A stretch of DNA of 64,000 bases from Bryobacterales bacterium (lineage in GTDB: Bacteria; Acidobacteriota; Terriglobia; Bryobacterales; Bryobacteraceae), in contig PMTR01000095.1 of NCBI GenBank assembly GCA_003167255.1, forward strand, positions 1 through 64,000, given 5' to 3'. Of the stretch, positions 34,192 through 43,136 are shown piece by piece; the first letter of the stretch is position 1; each line of letters starts with the position of its first letter. Both the position numbers and the translations under genes were made by a program. The notes under the pieces are model-generated. The model worked only from the letters and a program-made list of their open reading frames with translations, was not told the origin of the DNA and made no database searches.

Positions 34192-34875
34192 ATGCCGGCT
34201 AACGACGCTCACGCCCACGCCGAATCGCCCGCCCTCCGCGTACAGTTCGACACCGAGGCCCAGCAGAAAGATGCTTCCACGCTGGGAATGTGGCTCTTCC
34301 TCATCACCGAAGTCATGTTCTTCGGCGGCATGTTTCTGGTGTACACGGTTTACCGCAACGCCTATCCGGGAATCTTCGCCATCGCTTCCAGCAGCCTGGA
34401 CGTCTACATCGGCGCGGCCAACACGGTCGTGCTGCTCTGTAGCAGCTTCACCATGGTGCTGGCCGTGCGGGCCGCGCAGTTGGGCCAGCGTAAGGCCATC
34501 ATTCTGTTCCTGATCCTGACGCTGATTTTGGGCGGCATCTTCCTGGGCGTCAAGGCATACGAGTGGAACGAGAAATTCCAGGAGCACCACGTCCCCGGTT
34601 CATCCTTCCATTTTGAAGGCATGCAACCTGATGAGCAGGCCCACGCGCAGTTGTTCTTTTCGCTCTACTTCGCCATGACCGGCCTGCACGCTTTGCACAT
34701 GGTGATCGGCGTGGGAATGCTGCTGTTCCTGATCCGCCAGGCCCAAAAGGGCAGATATTCGGCCGAGTACATGACCCCGGTCGACCTCGGCGGCCTGTAC
34801 TGGCACTTCGTCGACATTATCTGGATTTTCCTGTTCCCGCTGTTGTATCTGATCGACCGTCACTTAAAGGGATAG
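34192..34875 (+). CDS. coxC: Cytochrome c oxidase subunit III
   Basis: 227 residues with five membrane helices. Family segments include TLGMWLFLITEVMFFGGMFLVYTVYR, YEWNEKFQEH, FFSLYFAMTGLHALHMVIG and GGLYWHFVDIIWIFLFPLLYL. It stabilises the catalytic core and may supply protons and lipids. Separated from coxA by a hairpin element, and followed 2 nt later by subunit IV. Confidence 0.95.
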   Translation: MPANDAHAHAESPALRVQFDTEAQQKDASTLGMWLFLITEVMFFGGMFLVYTVYRNAYPGIFAIASSSLDVYIGAANTVVLLCSSFTMVLAVRAAQLGQRKAIILFLILTLILGGIFLGVKAYEWNEKFQEHHVPGSSFHFEGMQPDEQAHAQLFFSLYFAMTGLHALHMVIGVGMLLFLIRQAQKGRYSAEYMTPVDLGGLYWHFVDIIWIFLFPLLYLIDRHLKG

Positions 34876-34877
34876 CC

Positions 34878-35177
34878 ATGAGCGAGCACATCGATAGCGT
34901 CAAAACCTACGCCCTGGTCTTCGCCGCGCTGATCGCCGCCACAGTAGGAACCACCGCAGTGGCATTCGTCGATCTTGGCCCCTTCAGTGTCGTCGTAGCC
35001 CTCTTAATCGCCGTCTGTAAGATGCTGTTAGTCGCTCTCTTCTTCATGCACGTACGTCACTCCACGCGACTCACGCGCCTGGTAGTCTTAGGCGGCCTGT
35101 TATGGCTCCTGATCCTGATAGCCCTGACAATGGGCGACATCCTCACCCGCAACTGGGTCGGCGTGCCAGGACGGTAG
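34878..35177 (+). CDS. Cytochrome c oxidase subunit IV (caa3-type, COX4_pro-like)
   Basis: 99 residues with three membrane helices (TYALVFAALIAATVGTTAVAF, FSVVVALLIAVCKMLLVALFFMHVR, VVLGGLLWLLILIALTMG). The segment AVCKMLLVALFFMHVRHSTRL is characteristic of subunit IV of prokaryotic oxidases. Last gene of the operon; a hairpin element and the convergent dapD follow. Confidence 0.93.
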   Translation: MSEHIDSVKTYALVFAALIAATVGTTAVAFVDLGPFSVVVALLIAVCKMLLVALFFMHVRHSTRLTRLVVLGGLLWLLILIALTMGDILTRNWVGVPGR

Positions 35178-35210
35178 GACAGACCGCCCTGTCACCAGCC
35201 GCCCCGGGGA

Positions 35211-35250
35211 ACCGCCTGAAGGCGGCTGCGGCCAGAATTGGCCGCCCCAC
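35211..35250. terminator. Double hairpin between convergent operons
   Basis: Stems ACCGCC/GGCGGC with loop TGAA, and CGGCCA/TGGCCG with loop GAAT, followed by CCCCAC. On the minus strand the order matches 28286-28321: the TTCA-loop stem is the same, and the ATTC/ATTT-loop stem differs with compensating bases. A further stem GACAG/CTGTC lies at 35178-35193. It probably ends transcription of both the oxidase and lysine operons. Confidence 0.65.
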
Positions 35251-35254
35251 TCCC

Positions 35255-36091
35255 TCACCGCAGCAAATCCTCCAACTGAATCCTTGTATCCGTCCTCGCA
35301 TCCCGATACTTCACGATCACCGGCGTATAGACCGAAATCCCCCAGTCTTTCCCCGGCCCGCTCGTGATGGCGCGCGTCCCCGCGATCACCACCGCTTCCT
35401 CGGGAATCACCAGCGGGTCGTCGCCCGTGGCGCGGTACACCGTCAGCCGCACCAGGTCGTAGACCGGCGTGGAGCGGTTGAGAATCGTGCCCGTGCCCAG
35501 CACCGCCCGCCGCTTCACCACCGTGCCTTCATAGATGCCGCAATTGCCGCCCACCAGAACCTCGTCTTCGATGATCACCGGCAGCGCACCCACCGGCTCC
35601 AGCACGCCCCCTATCTGGCTGGCCGCCGAAATGTGGCAGTTCTTCCCCACTTGCGCGCAACTCCCCACCAGGGCGTGCGAATCCACCATCGTCCCGTCGT
35701 CCACATACGCCCCGGCGTTGATGTACATCGGCGGCATGCATGTCACGCCCTGGCCGACGTAGCAACCGTCGCGGATACTCGAACCGCCGGGCACAATCCG
35801 CACCTTACTCTGCACTGTAAAGTGCTTCACCGGATAAGTAGACTTATCGAAAAACGGCATGCGGTGCGCATCCACCGACATGTCGATCACGCCGCCCATG
35901 CGGAACCCCAGCAGAATGCCCTTCTTGACCCAGGCGTTGACGCGCCACCCCGTGGGTGAGGAAGGGTCCGGCTCGGCCGCGCGGACCAGCCCTTCGTTCA
36001 GAGCCGCTTTGAATTCGGCGAAAAGCTGGAAGTGGGCATCTTCATAAAACGCCGGCTTCTCGTCGAACAGTCTCTCAATCTCAGCCCGCAA
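35255..36091 (-). CDS. dapD: 2,3,4,5-tetrahydropyridine-2,6-dicarboxylate N-succinyltransferase
   Basis: 278 residues, mostly a left-handed beta-helix of hexapeptide repeats (VRIVPGGSSIRDGCYVGQGVTCMPPMYINAGAYVDDGTMVDSHALVGSCAQVGKNC). FRMGGVIDMSVDAHRMPFFDKS is typical of the DapD N-terminal part. It succinylates tetrahydrodipicolinate in the diaminopimelate route. The TTG start at 36091 overlaps the dapA stop by 11 bp, so translation is coupled. Last gene of the lysine operon. Confidence 0.96.
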   Translation of the reverse strand: MRAEIERLFDEKPAFYEDAHFQLFAEFKAALNEGLVRAAEPDPSSPTGWRVNAWVKKGILLGFRMGGVIDMSVDAHRMPFFDKSTYPVKHFTVQSKVRIVPGGSSIRDGCYVGQGVTCMPPMYINAGAYVDDGTMVDSHALVGSCAQVGKNCHISAASQIGGVLEPVGALPVIIEDEVLVGGNCGIYEGTVVKRRAVLGTGTILNRSTPVYDLVRLTVYRATGDDPLVIPEEAVVIAGTRAITSGPGKDWGISVYTPVIVKYRDARTDTRIQLEDLLR

Positions 36092-36977
36092 CCGGCACCT
36101 TCCTGAACAGGCCCGCTGCCTCCACTACGGCCTCGATCTTCGCGAGGTTTTCCTTGCCCGGCGGGCACATCGGCAGCCGCCAGACCGCCTCGAGCAGCCC
36201 CATCAGCGCCATCGCGGCCTTCACCGGAATCGGATTTGACTCCACGAAGTTCACGTTCATGAGCGGCAGGTACCGCGCCTGCAGGCGCCGCGCCGTCTCG
36301 AAATCGCCTTCCAGGCAGGCCTGCGCCAGCAGGGTCATCTCGCCCGGAATCTCGTTAGACACCACCGACACCACGCCGCGGCCGCCCAGAGCGGCGAGCG
36401 GGATGGTGATGGCATCGTCTCCCGAGAGGACCAGGAAATGCGGCGGCACCTGGTGCAACACGTTGGCCATCTGGCCGATATTGCCGGAGGCTTCTTTCAC
36501 GCCCACAATATTCTTGATCTTCGCCAGCCGAGCCAGCGTGGCCGGTTCGACGTTGACGCCGGTGCGTCCCTGCACGCTGTAGACGACGATCGGCAACTTC
36601 ACCCCCTCGGCGATGGTTTTGTAGTGCCGGTAGAGGCCTTCCTGTGTCGGCTTGTTGTAGTACGGGGTCACGGAAAGGATGCCGTCGGCGCCGACGCGCT
36701 CGATCTCGCGCGCCAGCTCGATGACTTCCCGGGTGTCATAGCCGCCCGCGCCGGCCAGCACCGGCACTTTCCCGCGCGCTTCCTCAACCGTGATCTCGAC
36801 CACGCGCAGATGCTCTTCGCGCGAAAGCGTTGGGCTCTCGCCGGTCGTCCCGCATGGCACCAGAAAATTGATGCCCGCCGTCACCTGCCTCCGCACTAAT
36901 TTGCGCAGTGTCTCCTCATCCAGCGACAAATCCTGCCGGAACGGCGTCACCAGCGCGGTGCCACATCCTGTAAACAT
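36081..36977 (-). CDS. dapA: 4-hydroxy-tetrahydrodipicolinate synthase
   Basis: 298 residues starting MFTGCGTALVTPFRQDLSLD, with the ATG at 36977 just after a strong ribosome-binding site (GGAGGTGG). The active site is complete: CGTTGES (Thr-Thr pair), Tyr in VVYSVQGRTGVN, and the Schiff-base lysine in VGVKEASGN. The family usually reads NVPGRTG; here it is SVQGRTG. It condenses pyruvate with aspartate semialdehyde. A longer frame to 37118 runs through a repeat and is rejected. The 86-bp gap to dapB carries a hairpin and a 21-bp repeat. Confidence 0.96.
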   Translation of the reverse strand: MFTGCGTALVTPFRQDLSLDEETLRKLVRRQVTAGINFLVPCGTTGESPTLSREEHLRVVEITVEEARGKVPVLAGAGGYDTREVIELAREIERVGADGILSVTPYYNKPTQEGLYRHYKTIAEGVKLPIVVYSVQGRTGVNVEPATLARLAKIKNIVGVKEASGNIGQMANVLHQVPPHFLVLSGDDAITIPLAALGGRGVVSVVSNEIPGEMTLLAQACLEGDFETARRLQARYLPLMNVNFVESNPIPVKAAMALMGLLEAVWRLPMCPPGKENLAKIEAVVEAAGLFRKVPVAG

Positions 36978-36999
36978 GTCCCACCTCCAAAAATCGGTT

Positions 37000-37057
37000 G
37001 GCAGGCGAAAGCGCCTGCCCCACAAAATTGCGCCAAAACGCTCCCTTACGGTCGCGG
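37000..37057. repeat. Hairpin element plus 21-bp repeat copy D, between dapB and dapA
   Basis: A perfect hairpin GGCAGGCG/CGCCTGCC with loop AAAG (37000-37019) is followed by CCCCAC, the conserved flank of the hairpin family. The 21-bp repeat at 37037-37057 matches copies A and B exactly. Both lie in the transcribed leader of dapA and may modulate its expression within the operon. Confidence 0.75.
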
Positions 37058-37063
37058 CGTTGT

Positions 37064-37762
37064 TCAAGTAAATACGATTTCTGCGAACTCGTGAAAACCT
37101 TTCTTGCCGGCGACCCATTTGGCGGCCTGCAGCGCGCCGCGCGCGAATCCTTCACGGCTGCGCGCCGTGTGGCGCAGCGTAATGGTATCGGCGGAAGAAT
37201 CAAAACCAATCTCGTGCGTGCCGGGATGCGCGCCGGCCCGGTTGCTGCCGGCATCAATCGCGCGCGTGTAACCGGCCTTCTTCATTTCCTCCACCAGCTT
37301 GAGCAGCGTGCCCGACGGCGCGTCCTTCTTGGTCGAATGATGAATCTCCCACGCCCAGGCGCCATATTCCGGCTGCCCTTCGAGCAGCCGCGCGGCCTCG
37401 CTCACCAGGCGGAAGAAGGCATTCACGCCGACGGAATAGTTGGGGCTCCAGACCAGCCCGATCCCGTTCGCTTCCACCGCCCGCTTCACCGCATCCACAT
37501 GTTCCAGCCACCCCGTGGTCCCAATCACCATGTTGACGCCCAGCGCGGCGATCCCTTCCACGTTGCGGCGCACAGCCGCGGGAATCGAAAAGTCGATGGC
37601 CACGTCGATCGCGCGGAAATTGTCCGCCGTCAGTCCTTCGAAGTTGGCGTTGTTGAACTCATCCAGCTTGAGCGCTACGGCGAAACCATATTCCGGCGCA
37701 AGCTGCTCGATCAGCCGGCCCATCTTGCCGTAACCCACAATCGCCAGGCGCACATCAGGCAT
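37064..37762 (-). CDS. dapB: 4-hydroxy-tetrahydrodipicolinate reductase
   Basis: 232 residues starting MPDVRLAIVGYGKMGRLIEQ (Rossmann glycine motif). IDFSIPAAV, VIGTTGW, SPNYSVGVNAFF and the catalytic EIHHSTKKDAPSGTLLKL are all present. It reduces the dapA product with NAD(P)H. Three in-frame starts (GTG 37792, ATG 37777, ATG 37762) are produced by a 15-bp tandem duplication overlapping the lysC end. I prefer the last because the family begins there. Confidence 0.95.
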   Translation of the reverse strand: MPDVRLAIVGYGKMGRLIEQLAPEYGFAVALKLDEFNNANFEGLTADNFRAIDVAIDFSIPAAVRRNVEGIAALGVNMVIGTTGWLEHVDAVKRAVEANGIGLVWSPNYSVGVNAFFRLVSEAARLLEGQPEYGAWAWEIHHSTKKDAPSGTLLKLVEEMKKAGYTRAIDAGSNRAGAHPGTHEIGFDSSADTITLRHTARSREGFARGALQAAKWVAGKKGFHEFAEIVFT

Positions 37763-39176
37763 GCACGGCTCCGCCATGGATGGCTCCGCCACGGGTGGCC
37801 TCGTTGCGTTCGAAGACGCCGGGATCGAGCGTCGAGAAAAACTCGCGGTGCAGCGCCTCCACCGTGGGCCGCAGATCGGCTTCCGCCACCACGAAACTGA
37901 TATTGAGCAGCGAAGCCCCCTGCGAGATCATGCGGATGTTGATGCCGTCGAGGGCCATGAACACGCGGCGCGCCACTCCTGGAGTGTATCGAATATTCTC
38001 GCCCACCAGACACACAATCACATTATCGTGCTCCACCGCCGGCTCGGCGAACTGGCGGAGCTCGGCGAGAATGGCGTCGATGCTCGCGGCATTGTCGATC
38101 GTGAGCGACACGCTCACCTCCGAAGTCGCCACCATATCCACGGACGTTTCGAAACGGTCGAAGACATCGAAGATGCGCCGCAGAAATCCGTGCGCCATCA
38201 GCATGCGCGTGGACTGAATGTTCACCAGCGTGATCTTGCGTTTACAGGCGATCGACTTGACCACGTTGGCGCACGGCACCGGTTCGGCCGTGATGCGCGT
38301 GCCGGCCACATCCGGCCGCCGCGAGTTGAGGATCAGAACCGGAATGTTCTTTTCCATGGCCGGAACCACCGTGGCCGGGTGCAGCACTTTAGCGCCAAAA
38401 TAGGCCAGCTCGGCGGCTTCGGCGAAGGAGATGCTTTTGACGCGATGGCCGCCCGGCAAGATAGTCGGATCCGCCGTGAGCATGCCGTCCACATCCGTCC
38501 AGATCTGGATTTCCTCGGCGCCGATGCCCGCGCCCACGATGGAAGCGGTGAAATCGGAGCCCCCGCGTCCCAGCGTGGTCGTCACGCCTTCGAGCGTGGC
38601 GGCGATGAAGCCGCCCATCACCACCACAGACTTCTCCGCCATCGGCGGAATCGCATGCGCCAGCCGGCGATAAGTCTCCGGGAAATCCGGCGTGGCCTGC
38701 GTATGCCGCCTGTCGGTGATGACCACTTCGCGCGAATCCAGGTGCGTCGCCGCCATGCCGAAGTGGCGGAACGCGAGCGTCACGATGTAGCTCGAGAGGC
38801 GTTCGCCGTAGCTCGAAATCGCGTCCACCGAGCGTGGCGTCAGCTCGCCCAGCACCGCCAGTCCCTTGACCAACTCTGTCAACTCCTGGAACTGCTCGTC
38901 CAGGAAACGGTCGAGACCGGCGCGCTCCGCGAGCGGCACCACCTGGCGCGCTTCGCGGGAATGGTAATCGCGCAGGTCGTGGATCTGCCGGATGTAATCC
39001 TCGCGACGGCCTTCGATGGCAGCGGCGGCGATGGCCAGTAGCCGGTTGGTGGTCTTCCCCATCGCCGAGACCACCACCACCGGACGTCGCTCTTCACGCG
39101 CTTTGACAATGCCCGCGACGCGTTCGATGGCAGCCGCCGATTCCACCGACGTGCCGCCAAACTTCATGACGATCAT
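37755..39176 (-). CDS. lysC: Aspartate kinase
   Basis: 473 residues starting MIVMKFGGTSVESAAAIERV. The catalytic part has GRGGSDFTASIVGAGIGAEEIQIWTDVDGMLTADPTI. Two ACT domains follow (about 315-465, e.g. ITLVNIQSTRMLMAHGFLRRIFDVFDRF and VCLVGENIRYTPGVARRVFMAL), which suggests feedback control by lysine or threonine. The ATG overlaps the asd stop (ATGA). The C-terminus ends in the duplicated GGAIH/GGAVH, which is repeat-derived. Confidence 0.95.
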   Translation of the reverse strand: MIVMKFGGTSVESAAAIERVAGIVKAREERRPVVVVSAMGKTTNRLLAIAAAAIEGRREDYIRQIHDLRDYHSREARQVVPLAERAGLDRFLDEQFQELTELVKGLAVLGELTPRSVDAISSYGERLSSYIVTLAFRHFGMAATHLDSREVVITDRRHTQATPDFPETYRRLAHAIPPMAEKSVVVMGGFIAATLEGVTTTLGRGGSDFTASIVGAGIGAEEIQIWTDVDGMLTADPTILPGGHRVKSISFAEAAELAYFGAKVLHPATVVPAMEKNIPVLILNSRRPDVAGTRITAEPVPCANVVKSIACKRKITLVNIQSTRMLMAHGFLRRIFDVFDRFETSVDMVATSEVSVSLTIDNAASIDAILAELRQFAEPAVEHDNVIVCLVGENIRYTPGVARRVFMALDGINIRMISQGASLLNISFVVAEADLRPTVEALHREFFSTLDPGVFERNEATRGGAIHGGAVHA

Positions 39177-40222
39177 CGGTCCAACATCCCTTCCGAGCGC
39201 ATCAACTCGGCGTTCAGGACAGCGGCTCCCGCCGCGCCGCGTACCGTGTTGTGGCCTAGCGCGACGAACTTGTAATCGAGCACCGGACACGCGCGCAGGC
39301 GTCCCACACAGGCTGCCATGCCGCGGTCGCGATCGGCGTCTTTGCGCGGCTGCGGACGATTGGCTTCTTCCAGGTAGATCACCGGCCGCGGCGGCGCGCT
39401 CGGCAGCCCGCGCTGCTGCGGCAGGGCCGTGAAGACGTCAAACGCATGCCGCACGTCCGACTCAGTCGGCTTGGAAGAGAACTCCACCGAGACCGTCACC
39501 GTGTGGCCGTCCACCACCGGGACGCGGTTGCAATGCGCGCTCACCTTGGCCGCCAGCGGCTCAATGTGATCGCCCTGAAATTCGCCCAGAATCTTCTGGG
39601 TTTCCTGCTGCATCTTTTCTTCTTCGCCGCCAATGAACGGGATCACGTTGCCGACGATGTCCATCGATGGCACGCCCGGATATCCGGCGCCTGAAATGGC
39701 TTGCATCGTGGTGGTCACAATGCGCGTGATGCCGAATTGCTTCAGCGGCCCGAGGCCCATCGTGAGCACGATCGTGGAGCAGTTCGGATTGGTGACGATC
39801 TGTCCTTTCCATCCGCGCGCGCGCTGCTGGCCGGGCACCAGCTTGAGGTGGTCCGGATTGATTTCCGGAACCAGCAGCGGCACGTCTTGCTCCATGCGGT
39901 GGTTGCGCGAATTGGAGACCACCACGTGGCCGGCTTGAGCGAAGGCCCGCTCGATGTCGGTAGCGACCGCTGCATCCATTGCCGAAAAGAGCAGCTTCGG
40001 CGCATTGCCCGGCTTCGAATCCTCCACCATCAAGTCCGCGACCGAATCGGGCAGTCCGCCCGCCAGGTGCCACGTCATCGCGTCGCGGTACACCTTGCCG
40101 GCCGAGCGGTCGCTTGCGCCCAGCCACGTGAGTTTGAACCACGGGTGGCCTTGCAAGAACTTAATAAAATGTTGGCCCACCATGCCGGTGGCGCCGAGGA
40201 TGCCTACTTCGAGCGTTTGCAT
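39173..40222 (-). CDS. asd: Aspartate-semialdehyde dehydrogenase (archaeal/fungal-type subclass)
   Basis: 349 residues starting MQTLEVGILGATGMVGQHFI. The catalytic cysteine is in VTNPNCSTIVLTMGLGPL, the substrate region in AISGAGYPGVPSMDIVGNVIPFIGGEEEKMQQE and the active-site His in AKVSAHCNRVPVVDGH. The spacing is of the subclass seen in archaea and fungi. It reduces aspartyl phosphate to the semialdehyde. The start at 40222 overlaps dapE by 19 bp. Confidence 0.95.
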   Translation of the reverse strand: MQTLEVGILGATGMVGQHFIKFLQGHPWFKLTWLGASDRSAGKVYRDAMTWHLAGGLPDSVADLMVEDSKPGNAPKLLFSAMDAAVATDIERAFAQAGHVVVSNSRNHRMEQDVPLLVPEINPDHLKLVPGQQRARGWKGQIVTNPNCSTIVLTMGLGPLKQFGITRIVTTTMQAISGAGYPGVPSMDIVGNVIPFIGGEEEKMQQETQKILGEFQGDHIEPLAAKVSAHCNRVPVVDGHTVTVSVEFSSKPTESDVRHAFDVFTALPQQRGLPSAPPRPVIYLEEANRPQPRKDADRDRGMAACVGRLRACPVLDYKFVALGHNTVRGAAGAAVLNAELMRSEGMLDR

Positions 40223-41220
40223 AAGTGCCTGACGATTCGTTGATAGATTTCGACTGCTTCCACTAACTCGCGTTTGGGCACGCGCTCTTCCAGAGTGTGC
40301 GCCACATGAATCGACCCGGGACCGATCAGGAACGGTTCGCCCCATCGGCCCTTGAACGCCGGAATATCGGTGGTGAAGGCCACCACTGTCGACGGGATGC
40401 CATCCACCGCACTCAGCCGCAGGGCCGGAATCTCGATCACCTCGCGCAGTTCCGCAAGTCCCTGAACCGCCTTGGCCAGCGCCTCCTTGGTTTCGGAGGA
40501 ATCGCCCACCAGCCGGATCATGATATCGGCGTGGGCTTCGTCCGCGATGACGTTGGGCGCGCGCCCGCCGGAGATCGTGCCGATGTTGAGTGTGCTGGGC
40601 CCGAGCAGCGCGTCGACGGGCAGCGGAATGCGCCGGATGGCGCTGAGCGCCTCGATCAGTTTGTGAATGGCGGAATCGCCCAGTTCCGGGTAGGCCGAGT
40701 GCGCCATCTTTCCGCTCGCCGCCACTTCGTAACGCAGCGCGCCCTTCGAACCCAGTGCCAGCTTGTTTTCGGTGGGCTCGCCATTGATGATATAGCGGGA
40801 GCCGCGCGGATCGGCGGCCGCGCGCGCTGCGCCGGCGCTGTTGCGCTCTTCACCCACCACCAACAGCAGGCCGATGGAGCGCTGGCCCGTTTCGAGCAGC
40901 GCCTCGACCGCCGCCACCATGGAAGCGATGATGCCCTTGGTATCGCACGCGCCGCGTCCCCAGATGTTTTCCTCGTCCTCGCCCGAAGCGAAAAACGGCG
41001 GCACCGTGTCCATGTGGGTGGAGAGAGTGACGTCCAGCCGTTCGCCCCACTGCGCAAAAAGATTGAAGCGCCGGGGCTCCACTTCCACGCGCTCCACGTG
41101 GCCGTCATACTTCGCGGCCAGCGGGGCCAGGCATTCGAACAGAAAGTTGCCGATCCGTTCTTCGTTGTTGGTAATCGATTCGATATCGATCAGCGCGCGC
41201 GTGAGTTCAATGACATTCAT
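40204..41220 (-). CDS. dapE: M20-family succinyl-diaminopimelate desuccinylase / acetylornithine deacetylase
   Basis: 338 residues starting MNVIELTRALIDIESITNNEERI. Zinc ligands and catalytic residues: STHMDTVPPF, GRGACDTKGIIA, GEERNSAGAA, NGEPTENKLALGSKG and the last His in GPGSIHVAHTLEERV. The M20 family also covers ArgE-type enzymes; membership in an operon with dapD (which makes the succinylated substrate) favours DapE. First gene of the lysine operon. dapC, dapF and lysA are not in this window. Confidence 0.88.
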   Translation of the reverse strand: MNVIELTRALIDIESITNNEERIGNFLFECLAPLAAKYDGHVERVEVEPRRFNLFAQWGERLDVTLSTHMDTVPPFFASGEDEENIWGRGACDTKGIIASMVAAVEALLETGQRSIGLLLVVGEERNSAGAARAAADPRGSRYIINGEPTENKLALGSKGALRYEVAASGKMAHSAYPELGDSAIHKLIEALSAIRRIPLPVDALLGPSTLNIGTISGGRAPNVIADEAHADIMIRLVGDSSETKEALAKAVQGLAELREVIEIPALRLSAVDGIPSTVVAFTTDIPAFKGRWGEPFLIGPGSIHVAHTLEERVPKRELVEAVEIYQRIVRHLCKRSK

Positions 41221-42281
41221 TCCGTGAACCTCGACGGGGGAGACTAAAGAGAAGGATAGAGCGCCCGGCATACCGGCGCGTCTTCATTCCCGATAGCGCT
41301 CCACCCGCCTGAGAAACGAGTGACAGTGGGCAGGTATTGGCCTGACCCCCCAACCGGAAAAGGATTGAGCTTCCCTCCCGGTTTCGGCGGAAACTACCGG
41401 CCCCTTTCGCTTGAGCTTCCGAAGCGCAATCGGAATGCCAGCCCGGCTACTCATGGCCGCCGCACCTCTACCAGAAGTTTCAGAATAGCGAGGGCTGGCG
41501 AGCTAAGTCAACTTTCAACGCGGCTCATGATTCCGGGTGAGGCGCGGCTTGCCGGATATGAGACAGATGGGGAACGCAACCGAAATCGGGTTCGTTGGTG
41601 GGAAGATAGCTGGTTCGCTTTCTTAGAGTTGCCGGCAGAATTGGGTTCGTTTGGGAAAACAGGTTGGGCGGGCCTACGGGGCGGTTTCAGCGCGAGGGCC
41701 GGCGCCGAGGCCAAGTGTCCGAAATTGGGACTAGGTTCGTTTGGCATCACGGAGTGCCGGCGCGCATGGCGCCCGCTCAGCGACGTTGGCGTCGACGATC
41801 GCGGGATTTGGCGAAGCGTGCGCATCTCTTACCTGTTTCCATTATAGAACCCGGATACAAGCAAAACAGAGGCAAGTGTCTTATTCTAAAAGCGAAGAAT
41901 CTTGTGACCGGGGATCAGCGAAGGAGCAAATCTCGCAGCGACCAGGGGTGACCGGTTTCGCATTGTTGCCAACCGAGCAGGCCGGAGGCGGACGATTGGA
42001 ACTGGGGAGTTTGGTAGCCGGTCCCGAGTTTCCCCACGTTTTTCAATATCCGCTGAACACACCTTGGCCACGACTGAGCAACTAGTCTAGTCTAGTGTAG
42101 TGTCCAGGAATTAACTGGACAACTAAAGTCCAGCAAGGTGTGGCCGCTACGGCGGACCGTTCTGGCTGCCCCACTGCCAGAACTACGTCGCGGCTGGTGG
42201 TACGGAAACGGCGTTCGCGTCAACGCGATCGATGGCGCCGGTGTTCGTGGCGGCCCTCATAATCAAGGCGATCCGCGACAA
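41221..42281. other. Long gap with repeats and no intact gene
   Basis: About 1 kb upstream of the lysine operon. The first 60 bp should hold its promoter, which I cannot place exactly. 41560-41750 holds degenerate repeats. The rest contains short frames without recognisable families. Confidence 0.5.
41560..41750 (-). repeat. Degenerate copies of the 12-kb A module, reversed
   Basis: GAATTGGGTTCGTTTGGGAA (41638 onward) matches the reverse complement of module A (GAATTGGCTTCGTTTCGTCA) at most positions. Weaker copies occur at about 41588 (GGGTTCGTT) and 41733 (AGGTTCGTTTGG). The spacing of 70-90 bp resembles the block at 12001-12390. Confidence 0.65.
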
Positions 42282-42412
42282 GGACATCGAAAACGCGCCA
42301 CCGCAGGGGCAAGGACCGGAACAGCCCGCGCCGGGCACGAACTGAAGTTCTCGACCCACGGATCTCCCACGCCTTCTTTCCGTCCAGAATCAGGCCGATC
42401 CACGGATGACGA
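42282..42412 (-). pseudogene. Possible ASCH-domain remnant
   Basis: The minus strand reads HRHPWIGLILDGKKAWEIRG, which resembles the start of ASCH domains (PWIxLILxGKKTWExR). The following core segment RIALI..TNTGAIDR appears in a different frame, so at least one frameshift has occurred. It overlaps the end of the membrane-protein gene by about 23 bp. The match is short; it could be chance. Confidence 0.35.
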
Positions 42413-42884
42413 TGGGTGTGTCCTGCGACTGCAAAGATCGCAGATACGGCACGAGCGTCACGATCACTGCGATCACAAACACATCGATGAGGATGTGCAT
42501 CGCGTCGGGCGCGAGGTGATTCCCAAAGTTTGGCAGCAACTTGGTAGTGCGGCCGAAGACACGCGCATACATCCCCGCGTATTGCGGCGAGGCGCCGCGG
42601 ATGTACGGCATCCATAGGCTCATGATATGCAGGAGGAGCCAGACGGTATCGCCGAGCAGACCGAACCACAGCAACGACCTCAGCCGCCAAACTGTTCCGA
42701 TCAGCAACAATAACTGGGCACCACCGACCGCAGCGCCCAGAATGACGTTGCCGGAGCTGAATGGCACTTCATTTCCCGGCTGAGCATTCCATCTGCCCAA
42801 GGGGATGAGGACACAGAGTTCGAAGTAGGCCAGCAACACAACCTGCGCGGTGAATGCGGCCCAGTAGTGCGTAGTTCTGCACAT
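42390..42884 (-). CDS. Four-helix membrane protein, unknown function
   Basis: 164 residues with four predicted membrane segments (WAAFTAQVVLLAYFELCVLIP; VILGAAVGGAQLLLLIGTVWRL; LLWFGLLGDTVWLLLHIMSLW; AMHILIDVFVIAVIVTLVPYL). Conserved-looking polar motifs are LGRWNAQPGN and KLLPNFGNHLAPDAMH. I do not recognise a family. Codon use and helix pattern indicate a true gene. It is isolated on the minus strand, upstream of the possible ASCH remnant. Confidence 0.65.
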   Translation of the reverse strand: MCRTTHYWAAFTAQVVLLAYFELCVLIPLGRWNAQPGNEVPFSSGNVILGAAVGGAQLLLLIGTVWRLRSLLWFGLLGDTVWLLLHIMSLWMPYIRGASPQYAGMYARVFGRTTKLLPNFGNHLAPDAMHILIDVFVIAVIVTLVPYLRSLQSQDTPIVIRGSA

Positions 42885-43092
42885 GTGAGAAAGTCTACTC
42901 CTTTGGACATATCATCGTAGTGGCCAGTTTCCGCAGCCGCAAGCAACGGTCTTAAGATTGCGCCGGCAGATACGCTACCGATATCCCCACTTAACGCCCT
43001 TCCAAGAACCGCTGCCGGTGCCCTGATGGCTGTGCCCGCTAGACTCTCCGAGTGGCCGGCCATCCGACCAGAGCGGGGTGGACGCTGCCTCC

Positions 43093-43106
43093 AACGCCGT
43101 TTGGGG
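43093..43106 (+). repeat. 14-bp motif AACGCCGTTTGGGG, copy 3
   Basis: Identical to copies at 12597 and 13540. It lies 30 bp beyond the stop of the GNAT gene, about the same distance as copy 2 lies beyond the HNH gene, but inverted relative to its gene. Confidence 0.7.
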
Positions 43107-43136
43107 ATCCTGAGTGGTAAAAGTCCGAGTCGGCGA

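Noticed and set aside
36978-37118. N-terminal extension of dapA
   Set aside because: It runs through a hairpin and the 21-bp repeat, while a strong ribosome site precedes the ATG at 36977.
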